Source of the DNA: Gordonia phthalatica
GTDB taxonomy: Bacteria > Actinomycetota > Actinomycetes > Mycobacteriales > Mycobacteriaceae
Assembly (NCBI RefSeq): GCF_001305675.1
Contig: NZ_CP011853.1
Location: 4,216,001-4,280,000, forward strand
DNA length: 64,000 nt
Direction of reading: 5' to 3'
Positions 42,432-51,692 of this stretch are shown piece by piece. The notes beneath the pieces were generated by a model that was not told where the DNA came from, did not search any database, and worked only from the letters and a program-made list of their open reading frames with translations. Positions within the stretch are counted from its first letter, which is position 1, and every line of letters starts with the position of its first letter. The translations under genes and the position numbers were made by a program.

Positions 42432-43607
42432 ATGTCACAAGTCAGCCCCGAAGATTTCGCCCACATCCTCGACTCGGTCCGCGAGTTCATCGCGACGCGC
42501 GTCATCCCTCGCGAACGCGAGATCGCCGACAACGACGCGATCCCCGACGACCTCCGCCAGGCGTGCAAGGACATGGGCCTGTTCGGCTTCGCGATTCCGC
42601 AGGAGTGGGGCGGCCTCGGCCTCGACCTCGCGCAGGACGTCGAGCTCGCGATGGAACTCGGCTACACCACGCTCTCGCTGCGCTCGATGTTCGGCACCAA
42701 CAACGGCATCGCCGGTCAGGTGCTGGTCAACTTCGGCACCGACGAGCAGAAGACCCGCTGGCTGGAGGGCATCGCGTCGGGCGACGTCGTCGCATCGTTC
42801 GCACTCACCGAACCCGGCGCCGGATCCAACCCGGCGGGCCTGCGGACCAAGGCCGTCCGCCAGGAGAACGGCGACTGGATCATCGACGGCTCCAAGTGCT
42901 TCATCACCAACGCGCCGACGGCGAACCTGTTCGTCACCTTCGCCCGCACCCGACCGGCCGACGAGAACGGCGCGGGCATCGCGGTGTTCCTCGTGCCCGC
43001 CGACGCCGAAGGCGTGTCCGTCGCCGAACACGATCAGAAGATGGGCCAGCAGGGGTCGTGGACGGCCGACGTCCACTTCGACGGCGTCCGCGTCCCGGCG
43101 TCGGCCCTGGTCGGCGGCTCCGAGGACGTCGGGTACCGGGCGGCGATGATCTCCCTGGCCCGCGGCCGCGTCCACATCTCGGGCCTCGCCGTCGGATCGG
43201 CGCAGCGCGCGCTCGACGAATCGCTGCGGCACGCGGCCGTCGCCACCCAGGGCGGCACCCCGATCGGCGACTTCCAGTTGGTGCAGGCACACCTCGCCGA
43301 CATGCAGACCGGCGTCATGGCCGGCCGGGCTCTGGCGCGCGACGCCGCCGCCAAGTGGGTGTCCGAGGAGGACCGTCGCATCGCGCCGTCCGTCGCGAAG
43401 CTGTTCTGCACCGAGATGGTCGGGCAGGTGGCCGACAAGGCCGTCCAGGTGCACGGCGGAAGCGGCTATATGCGCGAGACTCCCGTGGAACGCATCTACC
43501 GGGACGTCCGTCTGCTACGCCTGTACGAGGGAACCAGCGAGATCCAACGCCTCATCATCGGCGGGGGACTCGTGAAGCAAGCGAAGAAGGACGCCACCAA
43601 ATCATGA
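42432..43607 (+). CDS. Acyl-CoA dehydrogenase
   Basis: A 391-residue acyl-CoA dehydrogenase with ASFALTEPGAGSNPAGLR, GSKCFITNAP and catalytic E366 in YEGTSEIQ. GGAAGG lies about five bases before the ATG. Its stop overlaps the ATG of the CitE-like gene (ATGA). The coupling suggests it makes the unsaturated CoA ester that the CitE/MaoC pair then processes. A comparable set occurs in Mycobacterium tuberculosis around Rv2498c-Rv2500c (from memory). Confidence 0.9.
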   Translation: MSQVSPEDFAHILDSVREFIATRVIPREREIADNDAIPDDLRQACKDMGLFGFAIPQEWGGLGLDLAQDVELAMELGYTTLSLRSMFGTNNGIAGQVLVNFGTDEQKTRWLEGIASGDVVASFALTEPGAGSNPAGLRTKAVRQENGDWIIDGSKCFITNAPTANLFVTFARTRPADENGAGIAVFLVPADAEGVSVAEHDQKMGQQGSWTADVHFDGVRVPASALVGGSEDVGYRAAMISLARGRVHISGLAVGSAQRALDESLRHAAVATQGGTPIGDFQLVQAHLADMQTGVMAGRALARDAAAKWVSEEDRRIAPSVAKLFCTEMVGQVADKAVQVHGGSGYMRETPVERIYRDVRLLRLYEGTSEIQRLIIGGGLVKQAKKDATKS

Positions 43608-44431
43608 CTCCGACCTCCACCGACCTCGCCCGGACCGCCACCACCGTGCTGTTCGTCCCCGGCGATCGACCCGAGCGCTTCGAGAAGGCGGCGGCCGCGG
43701 GCGCCGACCTCGTCATCATCGACCTGGAAGACGCCGTCGCGCACGACAACAAGGTCGCCGCCCGCGGCAACGTGACCGAATGGGTCGCCACCGGTCACCA
43801 GTGCGCCGTGCGGATCAACGCCGCCGACACCGGCCACTTCGCGGGCGACGTCGACGCCATCGCCGGTCTCGGTGCCACGATCATGCTGGCCAAGGCTGAA
43901 TCACCCGACGTGGTGCAGCAGGTGGCCGAGATCTCCGGCTCCGGTGTCATCGCCCTCATCGAGACCGCGCGGGGCATCCTCAACGCCGCGGCGATCGCCG
44001 CCGTGCCGGGCGTCGTCCGCCTGGCCGTCGGCACCTTCGACCTCGCCGCCCAGTTGGGCGTCGACCCCACCGATCACGAGGCCATGGCCGCGAGCCGCGG
44101 TGCGCTGGTCCTCGCGTCGGCGGCCGCCGGACTGGTCGGCCCGCTCGACGGCGTCACCGCCGCGGTCGACGACCCCGACCGGATCTCCGCCGACGCGGGC
44201 TACGCCCGCCGGATGGGCTTCGCGGGCAAGCTGTGCATCCACCCGAAGCAGCTCGCCCCCACCATCGCGGCGTTCGCACCCACCGAGGACGAGGTCGCGT
44301 GGGCGCACCGGATCCTCGACGCGGTCACCGAGGAGGAGGAGACCACCGGCGGCGTCGCCGTGGTCGACGGCCAGATGGTCGACAAGCCCGTCTACGACCG
44401 CGCCGAGCGGATCCTGCAACGCGCGCAGTAG
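43604..44431 (+). CDS. CitE-like CoA lyase (HpcH/HpaI family)
   Basis: A 275-residue lyase of the CitE-like group. LFVPGDRPERFEKAAAAGAD opens the barrel. R70 in VRIN, E120 in LIETARG and D146 in GTFDLAAQLG provide CoA/substrate binding and Mg2+ ligands, followed by GFAGKLCIHPKQ. Free-standing CitE proteins cleave malyl-, citramalyl- or beta-hydroxyacyl-CoA, for example citramalyl-CoA to acetyl-CoA and pyruvate. Together with the MaoC-like hydratase at 45210 and the CoA-transferase, it fits itaconate/mesaconate-type breakdown. Confidence 0.88.
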   Translation: MTPTSTDLARTATTVLFVPGDRPERFEKAAAAGADLVIIDLEDAVAHDNKVAARGNVTEWVATGHQCAVRINAADTGHFAGDVDAIAGLGATIMLAKAESPDVVQQVAEISGSGVIALIETARGILNAAAIAAVPGVVRLAVGTFDLAAQLGVDPTDHEAMAASRGALVLASAAAGLVGPLDGVTAAVDDPDRISADAGYARRMGFAGKLCIHPKQLAPTIAAFAPTEDEVAWAHRILDAVTEEEETTGGVAVVDGQMVDKPVYDRAERILQRAQ

Positions 44432-44469
44432 CGCACCCGAACACACCTATTCAGCAAGGAGCACACACC

Positions 44470-45213
44470 ATGACCGGACTTCTCGCCGGTAAGACCGCCG
44501 TCATCACCGGCGGCGCCCAGGGCATCGGCTACGCGATCGCGGAGCGCTTCCTCGCGGAGGGCGCCCGCGTGGTGCTCGGCGACATGAACGCCGAGCAGGT
44601 CGCCCAGGCCGCACAGGACCTCGGCGACGACGACGTCGCCCGCGGCATCGTCTGCAACGTGACGTCCGCCGACGACGTGCAGGCCCTCATCGACGGTGCC
44701 GTCGAAGCCTTCGGCGTCGTCGACGTGATGGTCAACAACGCGGGCATCACCCGGGACGCGACCATGCGGAAGATGACCGAGGAGCAGTTCGACCAGGTCA
44801 TCGACGTGCACCTGAAGGGTACCTGGCTCGGCACCCGCACCGCCGCGGCGCACATGCGCGAGCGCGGCAGCGGCGCCATCGTGAACCTGTCGTCCATCTC
44901 GGGCAAGGTCGGGTTCGTCGGCCAGACCAACTACTCCGCGGCCAAGGCGGGCATCGTCGGCCTGTCGAAGGCCGCCGCGAAGGAACTCGCCCACCTCGGG
45001 GTGCGCGTCAACTGCATCCAGCCCGGTCTCATCCGCACCGCGATGACCGAGGCGATGCCGGAACGGATCTGGGACCAGAAGATGTCGGAGATCCCGATGG
45101 GCCGCGCAGGCGAGCCGAGCGAGATCGCCTCCGTCGCCACCTTCCTGGCGTCCGACCTGTCGTCGTACATGACCGGCACCGTGCTCGAAGTGACCGGCGG
45201 ACGATTGATGTGA
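44470..45213 (+). CDS. FabG-like short-chain dehydrogenase
   Basis: A 247-residue classical SDR with TGGAQGIG, NNAG, the Ser in NLSSISGK and YSAAK. It closely resembles 3-oxoacyl reductases/3-hydroxyacyl-CoA dehydrogenases. In this operon it could oxidise or reduce a hydroxyacyl-CoA. The start has AAGGAG in the preceding bases, and its stop overlaps the GTG of the next gene. Confidence 0.9.
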   Translation: MTGLLAGKTAVITGGAQGIGYAIAERFLAEGARVVLGDMNAEQVAQAAQDLGDDDVARGIVCNVTSADDVQALIDGAVEAFGVVDVMVNNAGITRDATMRKMTEEQFDQVIDVHLKGTWLGTRTAAAHMRERGSGAIVNLSSISGKVGFVGQTNYSAAKAGIVGLSKAAAKELAHLGVRVNCIQPGLIRTAMTEAMPERIWDQKMSEIPMGRAGEPSEIASVATFLASDLSSYMTGTVLEVTGGRLM

Positions 45214-46076
45214 CCGACTGGCAGCCGCACACCGTCACCACCGACGAGGTCGTCGACGCGGGACGGGTCCGCGCACTGGCACAGCTCTTCGACGACGGCC
45301 TGCCCGCCCCGGAGGCCGGCGACCCGCTGCCGCCTCTGTGGCACTGGGCGGCACTGCCCGAGTGGGCCGCGTCGAGTGAGCTCGGCGTCGACGGGCATCC
45401 GCGGCGCGGATCGTTCCTGCCGCCGATCGACCTGCCTCGCCGCATGTTCGCGGGCGGCTCGGTGGCGTTCCCGGGGACAGTCCGCGTCGGCGACACCGTC
45501 CGCCGCGACTCGCAGGTGGAGTCGGTGACCGAGAAGCACGGGCGCAGCGGCACGCTGATCGTGGTGGTCGTGGCGACGACGCTGTTCGCACCCGACGGGT
45601 CGGCTGCCGTCGTCGAGAAGCAGAACCTGATCTACCGGGAGGCGGCGCCCGCCGCGAGCGGCCCGCCCGCCGATCCGGAACCGGCGGCCGCGTTCGTTCC
45701 GGTCGGTCCGCCGCTGCAGACCGCGGGCGACGACCGCTGGGACTTCCGCACCGACCCCACGCTCCTGATGCGGTTCTCCGCAGCGACGGCCAACGCGCAT
45801 CGCATCCACTACGACTGGCCGTACGCCACCCGCATCGAGGGCTATCCCGGCCTCGTGGTCCACGGACCGCTGATGACGATGTCCCTCGCCGAGACCCACC
45901 GACTCCGAGCCGACGGCACGCGCATCGCCTCGCTGACGCATCGGAACATGAAGCCGCTGTTCTGCGGCGACCCCGCGCAGCTGGTCTACACCCCGTCCGA
46001 CGACGGCGCGCACGTCGCACTCATCGGTGCGGCCGGCGACGCCCACACCGCCGTGGAGTTGGTCGTCGCCCCGTGA
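45210..46076 (+). CDS. Mesaconyl/itaconyl-CoA hydratase-like double-hotdog protein
   Basis: A 288-residue MaoC-superfamily protein with two hotdog halves. The first has RMFAGGSVAFPGTVRVGD; the second has DPTLLMRFSAATANAHRIHYD and GYPGLVVHGPLMTM, the hydratase-type active site. This layout matches the mesaconyl-C4-CoA and itaconyl-CoA hydratase group. It would interconvert an unsaturated branched C5-CoA and citramalyl-CoA, the substrate of the CitE-like lyase. The GTG start overlaps the SDR stop, and its own stop overlaps the MFS start, so four genes are chained. Confidence 0.82.
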   Translation: MTDWQPHTVTTDEVVDAGRVRALAQLFDDGLPAPEAGDPLPPLWHWAALPEWAASSELGVDGHPRRGSFLPPIDLPRRMFAGGSVAFPGTVRVGDTVRRDSQVESVTEKHGRSGTLIVVVVATTLFAPDGSAAVVEKQNLIYREAAPAASGPPADPEPAAAFVPVGPPLQTAGDDRWDFRTDPTLLMRFSAATANAHRIHYDWPYATRIEGYPGLVVHGPLMTMSLAETHRLRADGTRIASLTHRNMKPLFCGDPAQLVYTPSDDGAHVALIGAAGDAHTAVELVVAP

Positions 46077-47434
46077 GCACCGGCCACCGGCTCACTCCGG
46101 CTCTCATCTACGCGGCGCTGACCACGTCGGTGGTCAGCTCGCTCGGCATGCTGCTGGTGCCGTCGATCTCCCGCGAACTGCACGTCGGCGTCGGCGCCGC
46201 GCAATGGATGCTGACCATCAACCTCATGGTCGGCGCCGTCGCGACACCGATCATGGGACGCCTCAGCGACGGCCGCGGCACCCGGCGGCTGCTGTTGATC
46301 TCACTGAGCGTGATCCTCGTCGGCTCGGTGGTGGCCGCGCTGGCGCCGAACTTCGGGATCTTCCTGATCGGCCGCGCACTGCAGGGCCTGTCCTACGGCA
46401 TCGTGCCGATGACCATCGTGCTCGCCCGGCGCCATCTCCCCAAACCGGTGATCGACCCCGCCATCTCGAGCCTGTCGGTCACCGTCGCGACCGGCCTCGG
46501 CATCGGTTATCCGCTGACCGGCGTCATCGCCAGTCTCACCGACTTCCGCGCCGCCTTCTGGTTCGCGGCCGCTTTCGTCGCCACCGCGATCGCCGTCGTC
46601 TGGCTACGCGTGCCCACCAACCTCGAGGCCCGCTCCACCCTGAAGTTCGACGTCGTCGGTGCCACCCTGCTCAGCGTGGGACTCGCCGCGCTGTTGACCG
46701 CGATCAGCCAGGGACCGTCGTGGGGCTGGGCGTCGGCGGCGACCATCAGCACCGGCGTCCTCGCGGTGATCGCACTGGTCGCCTGGGCCCTGTACGAGCT
46801 CCGGAGCAGCCATCCGCTCATCAACCTGCACGTGATCCGGCAGTCGTCCGATGTCCTGCTCGCCAACGCCACGGCGATCGGCCTCGGCGCCACCCTGTAC
46901 ATGAGCCTGTCGATCGCCAGCATCATCGCGCAGGCGAGCCGCGACACCGGCTACGGCATCGCGCTGCCGCTGTTCTGGGCGGGCTTCGTGATGCTGCCGC
47001 TCTCAGCGGGCAGCCTCGCCGCCAACCGCTTCGTCCGCAGGCTGAACCCCTCGCTGACCGCGACGATGTTGCCCGTCGGCTCCACCGTGATGGCGGTGTC
47101 GGCCGTGATGCTGTGGCTCACCAACGACACCCTCTGGGAGATCCTGCTGGCGATGGCGCTCTTCGGCCTCGGCATGGGCGCCGCCTACGCCGCGATGCCG
47201 ACCCTGATCACCCGGAACGTCGCGATCTCCGAGGTCGGCAGTGCCGTCAGCTTCAACCAGGTCCTCCGCACCGTCGGTGGTGCCGCGGGCAGCGCGATCG
47301 TCGGAGCCATCCTCGCCGCCCACCCCGGCCCCGAAGGCATCGACATCTCCCTCGGCGTGGCCGCCGTCGGCGGGACGGTCGTGTGCGTCGCGCTGATCGT
47401 GAACGTGCTGCGGAGCAGCATCCGCCGCACTTGA
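46073..47434 (+). CDS. MFS transporter, DHA2-like
   Basis: A 453-residue hydrophobic carrier with 12-14 predicted helices and the MFS loop GRLSDGRGTRRLLL. Its N-terminal part (QWMLTINLMVGAVATPIMG) is similar to drug:H+ antiporters. It is translationally coupled to the hydratase gene (GTGA), so it may move the pathway acid. Alternatively it may be the target of the TetR gene that begins 32 bp later. Direction of transport cannot be decided. Confidence 0.83.
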   Translation: MSTGHRLTPALIYAALTTSVVSSLGMLLVPSISRELHVGVGAAQWMLTINLMVGAVATPIMGRLSDGRGTRRLLLISLSVILVGSVVAALAPNFGIFLIGRALQGLSYGIVPMTIVLARRHLPKPVIDPAISSLSVTVATGLGIGYPLTGVIASLTDFRAAFWFAAAFVATAIAVVWLRVPTNLEARSTLKFDVVGATLLSVGLAALLTAISQGPSWGWASAATISTGVLAVIALVAWALYELRSSHPLINLHVIRQSSDVLLANATAIGLGATLYMSLSIASIIAQASRDTGYGIALPLFWAGFVMLPLSAGSLAANRFVRRLNPSLTATMLPVGSTVMAVSAVMLWLTNDTLWEILLAMALFGLGMGAAYAAMPTLITRNVAISEVGSAVSFNQVLRTVGGAAGSAIVGAILAAHPGPEGIDISLGVAAVGGTVVCVALIVNVLRSSIRRT

Positions 47435-47488
47435 CCAATCGTGAACACGCGTTCACACTGAAACCATGGGTCGTGAACAGCTGTTTAC
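47431..47488 (+). promoter_or_regulatory. Promoter with two operators around TetR start
   Basis: TTGACC (47431-47436) and CACACT (47454-47459) have 17-bp spacing and place the start of transcription at the ATG (47466). The dyad GTGAACACGCGTTCAC (47441-47456) fills the spacer. A second dyad, GTGAACAGCTGTTTAC (47473-47488), lies within codons 3-8. The two are 32 bp apart, about three helical turns. Confidence 0.6.
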
Positions 47489-48104
47489 GCACACCGATCC
47501 GATCGTCGTCTCGGCGGTCGACAGCTTCGGTCGGCAGGGCTTCGGCGCCCCGTTGCGCGGCATCGCCGCCGACGCGGGCGTCAGCGCGGCGCTGATCATC
47601 AAACGGTTCGGATCCAAGGACGGCCTGCACGCCGCGTGCGACGCCTTCGTCCGCGAGTGGATCCGGATCGTGAAGTCGGAGAACATCGACGCCGCCGCTC
47701 GGGGGCAGTTCCTCACCGCGATCGTCGACGACGACGAGCAGCTGCCGATGATCGCGTACATCATGCAGTCCGTCCTCGCCGGCGGCGACGTCGGCCGTCA
47801 ATTCGTCGAAGGCATGATCGCCGACGCGGAGACCTACATGGACCACGCCGTGGAGAAGGGGCTGGCGAAGCCCAGCCGCGACGAGCGCGCCCGCGTCCGC
47901 TACCTCGTCACCAGCTCGCTCGGCTCGCTGGTCCTCACCCTCCTGATGGACGGCCGCGCCGACGGAGCCGACCTCGCCGACGCCTTCCGCCGCATGCAAC
48001 GCGAGACGGCCGTTCCGATGATCGAGCTCTACACCCAGGGACTCTTCACGACTCCCGACGTCCTCGACGACTACCTCCGACTCTTCGACGGGCCGCCGGG
48101 CTGA
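47466..48104 (+). CDS. TetR-family regulator, probably autoregulated
   Basis: A 212-residue TetR protein. The HTH covers about residues 12-52 with FGAPLRGIAADAGVSAALI and KRFGSKDGLHAAC. The C-terminal domain resembles TetR_C members next to ABC-2 transporters. Two GTGAAC-type dyads overlap its promoter and first codons, which suggests tight autoregulation. It precedes the ABC ATPase and permease by 61 bp, so it most likely controls that efflux pair in response to a drug or toxic metabolite. Confidence 0.87.
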   Translation: MGREQLFTHTDPIVVSAVDSFGRQGFGAPLRGIAADAGVSAALIIKRFGSKDGLHAACDAFVREWIRIVKSENIDAAARGQFLTAIVDDDEQLPMIAYIMQSVLAGGDVGRQFVEGMIADAETYMDHAVEKGLAKPSRDERARVRYLVTSSLGSLVLTLLMDGRADGADLADAFRRMQRETAVPMIELYTQGLFTTPDVLDDYLRLFDGPPG

Positions 48105-48165
48105 CCCGACCCGTCCCCGAATCCACATCCCATCCAAGGAACTCCCACCCAGCAAGGACTCCGCC

Positions 48166-49104
48166 ATGAACATCATCGACATCCACGGTCTGGTGAAGAA
48201 GTTCGGCAGCTTCACCGCCCTCGACCGGCTCGACCTCACCGTCGCGAGCGGTGAGGTCCGCGGCTTCCTCGGCCCAAACGGCGCGGGCAAGTCCACCACC
48301 ATCCGCGTCCTTCTCGGACTCCTGCGCGCCGACGCCGGCGAGGTCCGCGTCTTCGACGGCGATCCGTGGTCCGACGCCGTCGCCCTTCACCGTCGCCTCG
48401 CCTACGTCCCCGGCGACGTGACCCTGTGGCCCAACCTGACCGGCGGCGAATGCATCGACTACCTGTCACGGCTGCGTGGCACCCCGAACCCGGCCCGACG
48501 CGCAGAACTGCTCGAACGCTTCGAGCTGGACCCGACTAAGAAGTCGCGCACCTACTCCAAGGGCAATCGGCAGAAGGTCGCGCTGGTCGCCGCACTCGCC
48601 TCCGACGCCGAGCTGTTCATCTTCGACGAGCCGACCAGCGGCCTCGATCCCCTGATGGAGACGGTGTTCACCGGGTATCTCGAAGAGCTCCGGGCGCAGG
48701 GCAAGGCCATCCTGCTGAGCAGTCACATCCTGTCCGAGGTGGAGAAGGTCTGCGACGCCGTGACCATCATCCGTGCGGGCGCCACTGTCGAGAGCGGAAC
48801 GCTCGCCGAGCTGCGTCACCTCACCCGGTCTCGGGTGCAGGCGGTCGTGACCGCCACCGACGTCGACGCGATCCGCCGGGCACCGGGCGTCCACGACCTC
48901 GTCGCGGAGCCCTCCGCGGACGGACTGCGTGTCACGTTCGACGTCGACGACAGCGCCGTCGGCCAGGTCCTGGCGCCCCTCACCGCGCACGGCGTGCGGT
49001 CGCTGCAGGTGACGCCTCCGTCGCTGGAAGACCTGTTCCTGCGGCACTACGGGGACTCGGCGTCGCCCGAGGCCGACACCGTCACGGCGGGGCAGCGGTC
49101 ATGA
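48166..49104 (+). CDS. ABC transporter ATP-binding protein
   Basis: A 312-residue ATPase of the drug/antibiotic ABC-2 type. Walker A GPNGAGKST (about 37-45), signature YSKGNRQKV, Walker B LFIFDEPTSGLD and the switch His in SSHILSE are all intact. A ~100-residue C-terminal extension is typical of this class. AAGGAACTCC-type sequence precedes the ATG by some distance. It overlaps the permease gene by ATGA. With the TetR gene it makes an efflux cassette. Confidence 0.9.
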   Translation: MNIIDIHGLVKKFGSFTALDRLDLTVASGEVRGFLGPNGAGKSTTIRVLLGLLRADAGEVRVFDGDPWSDAVALHRRLAYVPGDVTLWPNLTGGECIDYLSRLRGTPNPARRAELLERFELDPTKKSRTYSKGNRQKVALVAALASDAELFIFDEPTSGLDPLMETVFTGYLEELRAQGKAILLSSHILSEVEKVCDAVTIIRAGATVESGTLAELRHLTRSRVQAVVTATDVDAIRRAPGVHDLVAEPSADGLRVTFDVDDSAVGQVLAPLTAHGVRSLQVTPPSLEDLFLRHYGDSASPEADTVTAGQRS

Positions 49105-50753
49105 CGGCCGTCCTCGCTCAATCGCGCGCCGTCACCCCGGCGCGCGGGTCGTCCCTCGCCGGAACAGCGACTCTGTGTCGCCACATCCTGCGGCGCGACC
49201 GCGTCCGCATGACGGTGTGGCTCGCCTCGGTCACACTGTTCCTCGTCTACTTCATGTTCGCGCTGACCACGGTCTTCGATGCCGCCGCGCTGCAGGGCCG
49301 CGCCGCCGTGATGCGCACACCGACCGGAATCATCATGGGCGGCCCCGGATTCGGGCTAGACAATTACACCGGGCCGGTCGCCGTCGCCAACGAGGGCACC
49401 GTCTACCTGGTGCTCGCTCTCGCCCTGATGAGCATCTTCCACGTGGTGCGGCACACGCGCGCCGAGGAGGAGTCGGGCCTGGCCGAGCTGGTGCGAGCCA
49501 GCGTCGTCGGCAAGCATGCGACCGCGGTCGCCACCATGCTCACGCTCGCCGCGCACCTGCTCGTGATCGGCGTCGTATCCGGGCTCGCGATGGCCGCGGT
49601 CGGCAAGGACGCCTCACTCGCCGACTCGCTCGCCATGACGCTCGGCGCGTGCGCGGTGGGCCTGGTGTTCGGTGCGGTGGCGCTGGTCGCCGGGCAGATC
49701 AGCGAGCACGCGCGCACGGCGACGGGCATCTCGCTCGGACTGTTCGGCGCCGCGTTCATCGTGCAGGCGGCGGGCAACGTACGCCAGATCGGCGGGTCCG
49801 CCCTGTCGTGGTTCTCACCGATCGCCTGGGCGCAGCAGTCGCGTGCGTTCGTCGATCTGCGGTGGTGGCCGATGCTGCTGTCGGTGGTCGCGACGGCGGT
49901 CGCGCTGGTACTGGCATCGGTGCTGTCGGCGCGGCGCGACTTCGGCGCAGGCCTCGTCCACGCCCGGCCCGGCAGACCGGAGGCGGCGGCGAGTCTGCGG
50001 TCGCCGCTCGCGCTCGCATGGCTGCAGCAGCGCGGTGCCCTGTTCTGGACCACGCTCGGCCTGGCGCTGATGTGGTTCGGCACCGGCACCCTGATGAGCA
50101 CCATCGACGACATGGTCTCCGGCCTGGTCCGCGACAACCCCGCCTTCGGCGCCCTGTTCGGCGACGACCCCGCCGCCTTCACCTCGGCGTTCGTCGGGAC
50201 CATGACGCTGTTCCTCGCGATCTGCGCGGCCGCCTATGCGATCGCAATGGCACAGCGCTCGCGCGTGGAGGAGAGCACCGGTCGTCTCGAAGTGGTGCTG
50301 GCGACCCCGGTCTCGCGGACTCGATGGCTCGGTGCGCAGGGCACGGTGGCCGCGGGCGGGACGGTCGTGCTGCTGGTGGTCTCGCTGCTCGCGCTGCGGC
50401 TCGGCGGCCTCTCGGTCGGCGTCTCAGATCCCGGCCTCGGCGGCTACCTGGCGCTGCTCGTCTCGTACCTGCCCGCGGTGCTGGTGTTCCTCGGACTGGC
50501 GGTGGCGCTGTTCGGCTGGGCCCCGCGGGCGATGGGTGCCGCGTGGCTGCTCGTCGCCTACGTGTTCGTCGTCGGGATGTTCGGGCCGATCCTGAAACTG
50601 CCCACGTGGCTGCAGGCGGTGTCACCGTTGCACTGGGTGCCGTCCGACGTCGGGACCGTCGAATGGCCCAACGTGCTGGTGTTGGTCGCGGTCGCCGCGG
50701 CGCTCGCCGCCATCGGTGTCGCGGGATTCCGGTCCCGGGACATCAGCGGCTGA
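49101..50753 (+). CDS. ABC-2-type permease (polyketide antibiotic exporter-like)
   Basis: A 550-residue membrane protein with about 12 helices arranged as two related halves (residues ~25-275 and ~300-545). Each half begins with a cytoplasmic segment, for example LCRHILRRDRVRMTVW and ALAWLQQRGALFWTT. The first loop includes GGPGFGLDNYTGPVAVANEG and a conserved HVVRHTRAEEESGLAELVR; the second half has RVEESTGRLEVVLATPV. These are features of the large exporters linked to polyketide or tetronasin-type resistance. It works with the ATPase encoded just upstream. Confidence 0.87.
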   Translation: MTAVLAQSRAVTPARGSSLAGTATLCRHILRRDRVRMTVWLASVTLFLVYFMFALTTVFDAAALQGRAAVMRTPTGIIMGGPGFGLDNYTGPVAVANEGTVYLVLALALMSIFHVVRHTRAEEESGLAELVRASVVGKHATAVATMLTLAAHLLVIGVVSGLAMAAVGKDASLADSLAMTLGACAVGLVFGAVALVAGQISEHARTATGISLGLFGAAFIVQAAGNVRQIGGSALSWFSPIAWAQQSRAFVDLRWWPMLLSVVATAVALVLASVLSARRDFGAGLVHARPGRPEAAASLRSPLALAWLQQRGALFWTTLGLALMWFGTGTLMSTIDDMVSGLVRDNPAFGALFGDDPAAFTSAFVGTMTLFLAICAAAYAIAMAQRSRVEESTGRLEVVLATPVSRTRWLGAQGTVAAGGTVVLLVVSLLALRLGGLSVGVSDPGLGGYLALLVSYLPAVLVFLGLAVALFGWAPRAMGAAWLLVAYVFVVGMFGPILKLPTWLQAVSPLHWVPSDVGTVEWPNVLVLVAVAAALAAIGVAGFRSRDISG

Positions 50754-50873
50754 GCAGCGATTCACCATCGACTTCGGGACATCCGATCACCGACCAGTGG
50801 GATTCCGCCCGAGTCGGTTCCTCTTCGGCCGTAGCGTGCGGAGAGGACACCGAACCTGCTCACAGGAGACCGC

Positions 50874-51674
50874 ATGACCTCGATCGTTCCCGCTCGCTAC
50901 GCCGACCGCCGCTGCGTCGTCACCGGGGCGGGCTCCGGCATCGGCCAGGCCACCGCGCTGCGCATGCTCGCCGAGGGCGGCCGCGTCGTTGCCGCCGACA
51001 TCAGTGACGCCGGGCTCGCCGACACCGTCGCGAAGGCCGGCGACGTCGGCGACCGCCTCACCACCCTGATCGTCGACATCGGCGACGAGGACTCGGTGAA
51101 GGCCGGGGTCGCCTCGGCTGTCGAGACGCTCGGCGGCCTGGACGTGCTGGTCAACGCGGCGGGGATCCTGCGGTCGTCGCACACGCACGAGACCTCACTC
51201 GCCGACTTCGAACGCGTCGTCCGGGTGAACCTCTTCGGCACGTTCTTGATGATCCGGGAAGCGCTGCCCGCCCTCATCGCCGCCGACGACGCCGCCGTGG
51301 TGAACTTCAGTTCCACCTCGGCGATGTTCGCGCACCCGTACATGGCCGCGTACGCCGCGTCGAAGGGCGCCATCCAGTCGATGACCCACGCGCTGGCCGC
51401 GGAGTACGCCAAGCAGGGCGTCCGGTTCACGGCCGTTCAGCCGGGTTCCATCTCGTCCGGCATGACCGACGGCAGCGGTCGCAGCGGCCAGAGCGTGGGT
51501 CCCGGTCTCCCCGAGGACGCCGACATGATGCTGTTCGCCAAGCTCGCTCCGGCCCTCGGCCAGGGCTTCGCCGGACCGGAGACGGTGGCCGGTGTGGTCG
51601 CGATGCTCGCCAGCTCTGACGGCGCGTTCATCACCGGCACCGAGGTCCGGATCGACGGCGGCACCCACTTCTGA
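50874..51674 (+). CDS. Short-chain dehydrogenase
   Basis: A 266-residue SDR with TGAGSGIG, NAAG, Ser in NFSSTSAM and YAASK. Residues 190-225 contain a Gly/Ser-rich substrate loop. Substrate unknown. It is convergent with the next SDR, with an 18-bp gap, and stands alone after the ABC cassette. AGGAG lies about eight bases before the ATG. Confidence 0.87.
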   Translation: MTSIVPARYADRRCVVTGAGSGIGQATALRMLAEGGRVVAADISDAGLADTVAKAGDVGDRLTTLIVDIGDEDSVKAGVASAVETLGGLDVLVNAAGILRSSHTHETSLADFERVVRVNLFGTFLMIREALPALIAADDAAVVNFSSTSAMFAHPYMAAYAASKGAIQSMTHALAAEYAKQGVRFTAVQPGSISSGMTDGSGRSGQSVGPGLPEDADMMLFAKLAPALGQGFAGPETVAGVVAMLASSDGAFITGTEVRIDGGTHF

Positions 51675-51692
51675 CGGGCGAGTCCTGACGGG

